The position numbers and the translations under genes were made by a program. From positions 22,917,803 through 22,981,802 of the forward strand of contig CM028339.1 of the NCBI GenBank assembly GCA_016647705.1: 64,000 bases of DNA, given 5' to 3'. This document shows, piece by piece, positions 45,226 through 55,127 of the stretch. Every line of letters begins with the position of its first letter. The first letter of the stretch is position 1. This DNA comes from Eucommia ulmoides (lineage: Eukaryota; Streptophyta; Magnoliopsida; Garryales; Eucommiaceae). The notes beneath the pieces are model-generated. The model saw nothing but the letters and a program-made list of their open reading frames with translations. It searched no databases and was not told where the DNA came from.

Positions 45226-46359
45226 GGTAACCAAATTGAAATAATAAGGGGTGTTTCAGATATTATTCAATTTATGGGGAGTCTCCTTGGTATAAGACCA
45301 ATGCACATGGAGTGTTGCTTTGATAAAACTAAATATCAAGTGCTAAAACTGAAAAATAATGAATTTGAAGTCTTGAAATTTAAGTATTGAATTGATTAGG
45401 TAATTTTCTTTGAAATAATTTCAATTCAAATAAATTTATGCTTTTTCAATTTTTGAATTTTTTTTCCTTACAAATTGCTCTCTTAAAAAATTCTATCCCA
45501 TCACCTTTTTTTTTTTTTTTTTGTTATTTCTCTCTCTAGAATTTTATTTGATATTTTTTATCTATATTTTTCAATAGTTATAATTTAGTTATACTTGTGT
45601 TAATAAAAATGTAATAGTTTCAACTGATAAGTCATGTGTAGATCATTTTGTTTTTGTGATTTATTTTTAAGTAATACTTAATAAATAAATAAAAAGTAAT
45701 TTAGGACAATTAACCACATCATATATCTACCATTACCCCTAAATGTCCAATCTCTCATCTTGATTAAATCCTTATATTTAACAGAGGATATATTTTAATT
45801 TTATCACTTGATGATGATATAAACTTATCACAACACGAATACTAAGGAACCTGGGTTAACTGCCAACTTGAGGTTAGTGGACCTCCTCCAGTTCATGTTA
45901 AACCCAATTAGTAGTTCATTGGAATTTTGGACCATGTGAATATTGCCTACAATAAATTGATTATAATATAGCCCACCAATCAGTTTAGATTCAAATCAAT
46001 CTTATAAGATGGATCTACAAAAATTAAGGAGAAACATGAATCATTTGAGGTTTAAAAGATAGTTTTACACACAATTTTAAATATAAAATTTTTAATTAAC
46101 TTATTCTCACATCGGAAGTTATCTGTCTCATATCATATAGGTATCCCAATTATACTTCCTAAGGTTTTTGCAGGTTCAATCAGATTTCTGAATGCGAAGA
46201 ATATTGTTGATTTTTGGGCAGCGTCATCAACCATTTACAAAAAAGAAAATTTGATTTTTTATATATATTGGAATTTTAATGTTTAATCCCCAGGTAGTAC
46301 ATAAAATTATCCATGCTTTCTTTTTAGATATTTTATTAACCTGGTTCTAATACTACTTA
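45226..46359. other. AT-rich intergenic DNA with a dispersed repeat
   Basis: No gene is seen. About 45315-45690 resembles 54505-54870: gataaaactaaa..., ttaagt.ttgaattgatta/catttgattaagt, ttacaaattgctctc/acaatttgatctctc. This is probably two old copies of one non-coding repeat. Confidence 0.5.
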
Positions 46360-49300
46360 CGCTACGTTTGGTACGCTGGAATGGAATAGAATGAATGTGA
46401 TATTGAAATGAATATGGTATTGGAATAGAATGATTATTATCATTCCTATATTTGATGACAAATAGGATTAAACATGGTATTGGAATGACCATTATCATTC
46501 CTACGTTTGGTTATAAAATACATTAAACATGGTATTGGATTCACCGATAAATAAAAATGAAACAATATTCTTAAATGTTTGAAAATTTTAGAACAACATT
46601 TTGGGAACATAATAGAATTATTTAGAGACACTAAATAAGGTCACCTGGATTATCCTTTAACCCAACAAACTAAAGGGCTTGGAAGTACTTTCATGTTTCT
46701 ATTTCTCTTTTTCTGTTCCCAAAAAAACTTATAACTAGAAAAAAAAAATGATTTGCTTATGTTCTGATTCCAATCTGAGAACAGAACAAAACAATTTTTT
46801 TCCTATTTTACTGATTATGTTCCAATAATTTTGTTAACAAATTCAAGATATAGAAACACCAAATCCCACTTATGCCTTACTTGTTTAATATTTTTGTTCT
46901 CATAAAATTGAGAATACAAATAAACATATGGGGGGAAAATTGTTTATTCCGAGTTTTATATCTATATTCCAGGTTTTCTTGGAACAAAAATAGAAATTTG
47001 GGAACAAAAACAGAAATCTGGGAATAAAAACAAAAACAGAAATTTGGAACAAAAGCAGAAATATGGGAACAAAAACATAAATATGTTCCCAAATTTATGT
47101 TTTTGTTTTTGTTCCCATATTTTTGTTTTTGTTCCCATATTTCTGTTTTTGTTCTCATATTTCTATTCCCATATTTCTGTTTTTATTTTGTTCCCAGATT
47201 TCTATTTTCGTTCCCAGATTTTTGCTTTTATTTTTGTTCCCAGATTTCGGTCCCATATTTCTGTTTTCGTTCCATGTTTTCTGGGAACAGAAACATGAAA
47301 GTAACACTACCATATTTTTGTTTCTGTTCTAAGAATTTTATTTTCTGTTGTGAAAAATACGAAAATAAAAGTATAGGTCTTTCTTCTTACACAACACCTC
47401 ATTTTATTTGGAATTAACTAATCCCATGAGTTATAGGATTAGTCATTACTTGAGAATGAGAATGAAAACCAATCCCACCAATCAAACATAGGAATAGAAT
47501 GGTCATTCCCAACTTCATTCCAATCACAAGATGAATCCCATGTATCAAACATGACCTTAGTGATTAATTTTGTATTTTGTGCACGTTCATTTCTAGAAGA
47601 CTATTTTGCCATTTTGCGTCTAATCATGTGCTTTAGAAAGGTTTTGGTTTTAGTAAGTTCGATTTATTTATTCACACACATCATTTATGTTTTCAAATTT
47701 GAAATCACTAATTCCCTCATTTCATATTTGTTGTTCTACGAAATTGTTGAAACATGCAAGTGTTGATTTTGAATACTCTTCGTACGTCTTAACTATTACT
47801 TAAGATAAAAGATGCAACATCATTTCACGTTCATTTCAGGTTTGATTTGTTGTATTATTGTGTTGTTTTACAAAAATTGTCAATTCAAAAAAGATACGCC
47901 AATTTGTCTTTTGTTTGATTCAGTTTTGATTTGCGATTTTGATCAGTGAAATGGGTAACAATAGTTTCGTGTTCATGTAATTTTTGGTTCGTTTTAATGT
48001 GTATTAATCAATTCTTAATTTTTTATTAGTTATAATGTTGTTGAATTTTTTAGATTCATTCGCAATGGATGTTTTTGTTTGATATCATCACAGTCAGCTT
48101 TGAATTTAAGATTGTTAACCTTGATAGTGAACATTCACAAATTAGAGATTGGATTATGATGTTAAATGTATTCTTATTAGAAAATTGACTTTTGATGTTA
48201 TATTTGTTCTTATTTGCTTTAATGTCCTTTTTAGATAGTTAACATTCAATTGACGGATATAACTGAATGTTCAATTGAATTATGCACCTGTGTTGCATGA
48301 TAATTTGAGATAGGTAATGACATGTGTAACTTTAATGTGCAAATTCTATAGATACACAATAAGGTCACGTTTGGCACATGAAATTTATCTTGGGATTAGA
48401 ATGAAGTTGGGAATTACCATTTTATTCCTACATTTGGTTAGTAGGATTGATTTTCATTCTCATTCCCAAGTAATGATTAATTTCACAACTCATGGGATTA
48501 GTCAATTCTAAATGAAATGAGGTATAAGGTAATCCTGAGATTACCTAAATCCAAATGAAATGAGGTATTAGGTAAGAAAAATTGTCTATATTTTTGTTTC
48601 CGTATTTTTCACAATAGAAAATAAAATTATGAAAACAGAAATAAAAATATGGTGGTGGTGTTTTCATATTTTTGTTCCTAGAAAACATAGAACGATAAAA
48701 GAAATATGGGAACGAAATTTGAGAACAAAAACAAAAATTTGGGAATAAAACAAAAACAGAAATCTGGGAACAAAAACAGAAATTTTGTTCCCATATTTCT
48801 GTTTTTGTTCCCATATTTCTGTTTTTGTTCCAAGAAACCTGAAACATAGATATAAAAATCGGAATAAACAATTTTTCTCTCATATGTTTATTTGTATTCT
48901 CAATTTTATGGTAACAGAAACACTAAACAAATGAGGCATAAGTGGTGTTTGATATATCTATCTTAAGTCTGTTAATAAAATGATTGAAATAGAATCAGTA
49001 AAATAGGAAAAAATTTGTTATGTTCTGTTCTCAGATTTTTATAACAAAATCCTGAAATCAAAATATAAGCAAATCATTTTTTTTTTTTTTTTCAGTTATA
49101 AGTTTTCTTTTTAACAGAAAAAAGGGAAACAAAAACACGAAAATACTTTCAATCTCTTTAGTTTGTCAGATTAAATGATAACCTAGGTGACATTTGTTTA
49201 GTATCTCTAAATAATTTTGTTATGTTCCCAAAATTTTGTTCTAAAATTTCCGAATATTTAGAAATATTGTTTCATTTTTATTTATCGATTATTCCAATAC

Positions 49301-49472
49301 TATTTCTAATGTATTTTGTAACCAAATATAGGAATGGTAATGGTAATTCCAATACCATGTTTAATCTTGTTTGTCACCAAACATAGAAATGATAATGGTC
49401 ATTCTATTCCAATACCACATTTATTTGAATACCACATTTATTCCATTTCATTCCAGCGTACCAAACGTAGCG
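46360..49472. mobile_element. 3.1-kb foldback element with about 1.1-1.2 kb inverted arms
   Basis: The left end CGCTACGTTTGGTACGCTGG is identical to the reverse complement of the right end. The inverted similarity continues, with substitutions and indels, along about 46360-47558 and 48360-49472; for example aaaccaatcccaccaatcaaac... and ggtattggaatgaccattatc recur inverted. The flanks are tta (left) and taa (right), so the target was T-A containing but no clean duplication is seen. The central 800 bp (47559-48359) has no recognisable protein. The terminal TTTGGT resembles PIF/Harbinger-type ends; assignment is tentative. Confidence 0.8.
46985..47285. repeat. nested inverted repeat of GGGAACAAAAACAGAAAT units in the left arm
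   Basis: Direct units gggaacaaaaacagaaatct (46985-47088) meet inverted units tatttctgtttttgttccca (47089-47285), centred near 47088. The right arm holds a shorter version (about 48690-48835). Confidence 0.85.
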
Positions 49473-50337
49473 TAAGTGTTAGGTGTTAAGATTGATTTAG
49501 GTTTTACATTTGATATGCTTATTCAAAAGTTAATTATACAGTGAGAGACGTTACATGTTGATACATAGTTTTTACTCAATTATTATAGATCTTGCAATAT
49601 CTTTAAAAATAGATGTAAGGCATGTTGCAGTGGCAGTGGATCTTATAAAGTGTTATTCAAATCATAGGGTGAATGGCATCACAAAGGTAGGTAAATTTAG
49701 TTTTAAATGCAAAAAAAATTATAAATCAAAGGTAGCACAGGAATGTTCTTAAAAAAAAAAAAAAAAAGGTTGCAATTGAAGGTCTGATGGACGATTGGAT
49801 AAAAAGAAAATATATGTTTCTATATATGGGATCTTGATAATAATCAATCATCCGGTGTTGCATTTTAGACTAATAAGAGTGATAAAATGAGCTCTAATGT
49901 TATTAAATCATGTTGTTTGATATCTTTCGTAATACGCCTTCTACACGCCCTATCGATATTGTCCATTTTTTCAAGAATGAGTAGGACTTGAGATCCCTTA
50001 CCACAATTTGTAAATGGATTGGCTCAAATATCATAGTAAGGGTGGTGTAGTGATTGTCATTTGGTCATAGAGTGGCTCTCCGATTTCACACGAGAGAAAG
50101 AATCGTAAAGAAATCAAAAGCAGTGCGGAGGGTTTTTGTCATCAGTATTGGTGAAGTTAATGATAATACTTGTTGAAGTAACATGTTAGAAGGGTCTGCA
50201 TAAACTTTGCAGGTCGATTTTTTGTTCTTAATTTTTAAGAAATTGGTGATTTCATTTTATACCTTAAGGATGTAGAAATTATATGTTCATCGGAATGGAA
50301 GGCAAACTCGTTATATATAAAAACTATATTACACAGT
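49473..50337. other. intergenic DNA upstream of the tRNA-Leu, no gene seen
   Basis: Mixed AT-rich sequence with short open frames only. No recognisable domain or element end was found. Confidence 0.5.
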
Positions 50338-50418
50338 GTTGAGATGGCCGAGTTGGTCTAAGGCGCCAGATTAAGGTTCTGATCCGACAGGCCGTGGGTC
50401 CAAATCTCACTCTCAACA
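50338..50418 (+). tRNA. tRNA-Leu (anticodon AAG), possibly degenerate
   Basis: Acceptor stem GTTGAGA / TCTCAAC with discriminator A. The D arm follows GATGGCCGAGTTGGTCTAAGGC, the anticodon arm is CCAGA-TTAAGGT-TCTGA (anticodon AAG), and a long variable arm is present, as expected for Leu. Deviations are a mismatch at the top of the anticodon stem, a G-U pair in the T stem and TCCAAAT in place of TTCAAAT in the T loop, which weakens the B box. A T-run about 43 bp downstream could stop RNA polymerase III. It may be a weak gene or a pseudogene. Confidence 0.65.
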
Positions 50419-50500
50419 ACGTATTATTAAATTTTCAGCTTCTTCTACGTCTGAGGTATGTTTTTTTAAATTGTTTGCCCTTTATCTAATTAAAATAAAG

Positions 50501-51657
50501 GGTTTTGACACTTTGTACCCTGAAGTTAGACCAAAATGTCACTTTGGTCCTCATGGTTTAAATTTGTACGTATAACACCTTTAAAGTTTTTCAATCATTT
50601 CACTATAGTCCAAGTAATTATGCCCATTACAATTTTAAACAGAAAATAGTCATCTGCCATACTACTACTATTTTTGAGAAGATTTATGGGCAATTCCAAC
50701 TTCATCATTCCCCCTCATTCTCCTTTCCGCCAAAATAATATATGTTCTAGGGATGGTAATTCAATCAGAACCAACAGGTAACCGAACCAAATCAAATGGT
50801 CAATTTTGAAATCGGGCAAATAGTTTATGTTACAATTTTAGTTTGGAAATCGAAGAGGTTTGGTTTTGGTTTTGATTTTAAGATAATAACCATGAAACCG
50901 AACCCCATAACTATTATTTTAGATTATTTTATAAATATATATTACCTCAATTTTTTTTATTTACTCTTTTACCTCTAGTGTGTGTGTGTGTATTTAGTTA
51001 TACTTTTAATTCTATTTTTTTGTTTTAGTTTTGTTTGTTTATTTTTATTACATGTGAATTTTATGTGTTGAACATTAATTATGCTTGCAATTTTTATTGT
51101 AACAATTAATGATTAATTTTGTGGTTTAGTTTTGATTTTGTTTTGAATTTATGTCTTATATTTAGTTATGTTTTGTTTTACAATTTTATGAATTTGTGTT
51201 GCTAGAAAAAATTAATAAATATATAATAATAAAAAATGGGGGATTGTGATTTTACGATTTTGGTTTTGGTTGTATATAAAATTAAATGGTTCGATTTAAA
51301 AACCAACTTCTAAAAAATCGGTGGTTTACGGTTCGATTTTGGGTTTAGTATATACCTAATGATTTTGGTTTCTAATGAAACTGACCCCAAAACCGAACCA
51401 TTGTCATACCTAATATGTTCTTTTATAGAAAATTTATAAGGGAAAAAAGAAAAGATTTAAAATGCCCGTAAAGTCCCTTTTAAAATAGTTGGTGCACGAC
51501 AATTGACTCTTTGTTGCCCAAAATTTAATGGAGTTATTGATTTGGACTGAAGTGGGATGATTACGGAACTTCAGGGTTCTATATGTTCAAATTGAAACTA
51601 TGGGGAATAAAGTGAAATGATGGTCAAACTTCAAGGGTTCAAAGTGTCAAAACTCCT
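50501..51657. mobile_element. MITE with TIR GTTTTGACACTTTG, interrupted by an hAT-type element
   Basis: The left end aaggGTTTTGACACTTTGtaccc and the reverse complement of the right end, aaggaGTTTTGACACTTTGaaccc, form the inverted repeat, and similarity continues (cctgaagtt.gacca). Removing the inner 665-bp element and one 8-bp copy leaves about 485 bp. The flanks share aaata, but the duplication is unclear in AT-rich DNA. Confidence 0.7.
50748..51412. mobile_element. hAT-type non-autonomous element (TSD ATATGTTC)
   Basis: The 665-bp insert is flanked by exact 8-bp repeats ATATGTTC (50740-50747 and 51413-51420), the hAT hallmark. The ends are TAGGGATGGTAAT and, on the reverse strand, TAGGTATGACAAT. 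The interior repeats accgaacc / ggttttggtttt motifs near both ends and has no transposase. It belongs to the same family as 61578-62072. Confidence 0.9.
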
Positions 51658-51831
51658 TGAAATAATATTTTCTCTCCATGCATAATTGCAAGGTTTTGAA
51701 AGGAAAATGAAGTTCTTACGATCAGTTTCGCAGCTATTGTTATCATATTTTAAAATTTAAATCATATCTGTTTTTTGGGTACCAATATTTTAAAATTTTA
51801 AAACTTATTATTACAGTTACTATACAAGTTT

Positions 51832-52139
51832 GAGCTTCTTTCACTTTACACCCTTGAAATTTCATAGAAATGTCACTTTAGTTGCTATCCTTTCAATTTA
51901 AAAATATTAAAACCCTGAAATATCCAAATCGTGCAAATCGATAACTCTATCATTTTTATGACAGAAATCAGTCACGTGTCAAATATGAAATCACTCACGT
52001 TGATGAATTCCAATATTAAAAAATGATGGAAGGACTATTACTTAAGACGATTTGGATATTTCAGGGTTTAATATCTTTTATTTAAAGATACAATAACGTA
52101 GAATTTCTCAAAAACTTTAGGGGTGTAAACTACAAAAAC
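51832..52139. mobile_element. 308-bp MITE with 12-bp TSD CTATACAAGTTT
   Basis: Exact direct repeats CTATACAAGTTT at 51820-51831 and 52140-52151. Inside, imperfect inverted ends of about 110 bp share TTTACACCC near the tips and TTAAACCCTGAAATATCCAAATCG deeper in (about 51915-51945 and inverted at 52035-52070). The length of the duplication suggests a Mutator-type mechanism. Confidence 0.8.
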
Positions 52140-52289
52140 CTATACAAGTTTTATTCCTAAGTGTTCAAGTCTTCGTTGTTTTAATTAAAATTACAAAAAT
52201 ATCACTCAGTTTTTTAGCCTAACACAATCATCTAACCTTCTTATATCTAATATTAATACCTAAAATTGGAAGACTTTGTCTTAGAATAA

Positions 52290-53000
52290 AAGGACAATGG
52301 GTAGGAGGTCCTATATTTAAGCTCTAATTGGTCAAAAGTCCTACATGTGATAAAAAAAAATGATTTAGTCCCATCTCTTTTAAAAACGCAGAAACCTTAT
52401 TTATGTGATAATCGCGCGTTAGTTATATGTAACTATTTTCTATATAATATCACTGTATATCACTGTATTAGTTACAGGTAACTATTTTTTTATTTCTTAT
52501 TTTCAGTTACATATTCCAATAATATGTAACTTTTTAGTTACATGTCTGATATGTAACTAAAAAGTTTGATATTTTTCAGTTACGTGTTTTAATAATATGT
52601 AACTTTTTAGTTACATGTCTCTAATTTGTAACTAAAAAGTTTGATATTTTTTCAGTAACGTCACAAAATATTATACATATATATATATATATATATATAT
52701 ATTGTAACATGTAACTAATATTATATAAAGATATGTAACTAAAAATACTCAAATATGTGTGAAAAGTAATAATTATGAAATTATAATTAACATTAGTTAC
52801 ATGTAATAGAATTCACTATAAAAATCGAATGTACTCACTAAGGGACTCCCTACAATCCCTGCAATATCCCTACAATTCCTGCAATGCGAGACTAAAATAC
52901 AAGTGGAATCTAACTTAAAGGATTAAATCAAAACCTAATAATACAAAAGGACTTTTCACCAATTAGACTTAAAAAAATGGACTTTTCACCAATTTTTCTT
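52290..53000. repeat. repeat region with AGTTACATGTAACT palindromes and a 75-bp tandem duplication
   Basis: Units of ttcagttac.t.tt..aataatatgtaactttttagttacatgtct...tatgtaactaaaaagtttga occur twice (about 52502-52576 and 52577-52652), with more agttacatgtaac copies around (52420-52450, 52480-52510, 52795-52810) and an AT dinucleotide run at 52676-52701. The outer flanks repeat ggacttttcaccaatt near 52950 and 52980. Confidence 0.75.
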
Positions 53001-53604
53001 AGAATAAATGAGAACTCACCAAATATAATATTCATCTTCTCATTGATTCTCCATTTTCAAACCCATTAAATAAAGAAAAAAAATCCTATCTCTTAATTTT
53101 TCTCAATTTCTCTTTTTAACATTTTTATATTTCAATAAGTTTTGAATATTATTTATTATTAATTTAATCATTGAATAAATTTAATTGTTATTTATTATTA
53201 ATATAATGTCTTTAGTACATTTTAATTTTTTTTATTTAATGAATATTTTGATCTCCAAAGTAATAATAATTAAAAAAAAAAAAAAACAGTTGGAATTAGA
53301 ATTGTATTATAATAAAAAAAAAATTAAAAATCAAACTGACAAAAATCATAATTCTTTTAAGAAAGTTATGAGTAGTTTTTATTAAATAATTTTAATTAAT
53401 TTTTAATAGTAAAGTGTCATTGCAATATAGACAAATAATAAATAATTTTATATTTAACATCAAAGAAAAGAGGTGCTGGAGATATTTTTCAAATGACAAG
53501 GGATATCGTTGTAGATTTTCTAAATGACAAAAGACAATACTAAAATTTATCCATATTTTGATTGATGATTATTTTTATTATAATTAATTATATATCACCT
53601 TATA

Positions 53605-53935
53605 GCTTCCGCCTTCCTTTACACTCAAAGAACCGAAGGATTGCACTCGATGTCCCTTCATGAATAAGCCCGCCGAAGGTAGCCAAGCTTTCTTTTCTAC
53701 CGAATACGAAATTCAAGTATCGGCGGGGAAGTAGAGGTTGTAACTATGGATTGGATACATGATGCCGAACAATGGCAAATTCCTCAATCACATTACTATA
53801 GGCTGACTGTTTTTGCCCATCTCCTAACAGTCTTTCTTCCTGATCTCCGCTCCATATAATTCACAGTTGGCGGAGATCTCCTTCCTCAAATTCCTCACCA
53901 GCTATTTCCCAGTAGGGTCTTCCATGTAGAATATG
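53605..53935. other. GC-balanced island, possible organelle-derived insert
   Basis: About 330 bp with composition unlike the AT-rich flanks, including cgatgtcccttcatgaataa and ttcaagtatcggcggggaag. It resembles plant mitochondrial sequence in character, but I cannot match it to a named gene, so the origin is a guess. Confidence 0.25.
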
Positions 53936-55091
53936 ACTGACTTAAGTAGGTAATTGATAGAAGTTAGTAAATGTTTTCTCTCTCTAACAATTTAATAAAA
54001 ATTTCTCTCTTCATCTTTAATTACATATAAAATGTATTCAATTTTAAGTGTTTCAAAGAGTATTATAACAATTCTTAACCAAATAATAGAAATAATTGAA
54101 CAACATAAAAATAACCAATAACATTATTTTACAACTATTATTTGAAAATAAAAAAAAAAAAAAAAATTCTCAATGACCTTATTTACTTATTGATTTACTA
54201 TTTTTCGAAAACAAATATGAGTAAGAATCTTAATAATCTTAAAGGTTGGCATTAATTATTTTTTTAGGTCATAATTTTATTTTTATTTTTCGATATTAAA
54301 ATTTATTTTTATTATACTTTCATAAAATATATTATATATAAAATTAAAGATTCAGTTCTGGATCATATGTAATATTCAAATGAAAAATATATATTAATAT
54401 TTTTCTAGATCCATATAATATGCGGGTCTAAAACTAATTAGTTATTAATTAGTAGAGCATGATGATCAATTAATCAATCACCAGCAATTTTTAGTCTAAA
54501 TAAATTAAGGTTGGTTTGATAAAACTAAAAACTAAGAATTAAAAACAAATGAAAACTTAAATTTAAGTGTTAAAAGTTCATTTGATTAAGTTATTTTCTT
54601 TTAAATATGTTTTTCCCAATAATTTTTTATCTTTATATTTTTTATGTTTTTCTTACAATTTGATCTCTCAAAAATTTTCTCTTTCATGTATTTTCTCGGT
54701 AGTACTTTTTTTCCAACCTTACAACATAATATTTTTAATCTTTATTTTAGTTATTATTTTAATTGATAAATGAGAAATCATGTGCATACCACTTAAAATT
54801 TTAAATCATTATATTTTAAATGATTTTTTTATTTTTTATGAATCACATTTAGTTACAAATGAATAAGTATTTAATACATTTATATTTTAATTGTTGAGAG
54901 TACATTTGAGAAAAATTGTTAAATTATTTTTTAAATAAGTCGTTAGTAATATTTTGTTTATTTTTAATTTTTTAATAATTTAATTTAATTTAATTTATTA
55001 ATTATTATTATCATTAATATTGGGGTTTAGAGTCCCCTCCCCCGCCAAAATCGCCTTATCGGCTTATCCTCGCATCCACGGTCACACACAA

Positions 55092-55094
<3 letters not shown>

Positions 55095-55124
<30 letters not shown>
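55095..55124 (+). repeat. (GA)n tract abutting the start codon
   Basis: About 15 GA units end 0-2 bp before ATG at 55125, in the presumed leader. GA/CT-rich leaders are common in plant genes and may affect expression; no function can be shown here. Confidence 0.9.

Positions 55125-55127
<3 letters not shown>

Larger units (their letters stand above)
53001..55124. other. AT-rich intergenic DNA and 5' region of the metalloprotease gene
   Basis: Mostly A/T-rich without genes. 53605-53935 is an island of more balanced composition with no host-gene frame. 54505-54870 is the second copy of the repeat seen at 45315-45690. Just before the coding start, 55095-55124 is a pure GA run of about 15 units, in the presumed 5' UTR. 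Confidence 0.5.

Noticed and set aside
46877-47417. Phe/Cys-rich frames such as FCFCSHISVFV
   Set aside because: They are translations of the tttctgtttttgttccca repeat in the foldback element and have no protein-like composition.
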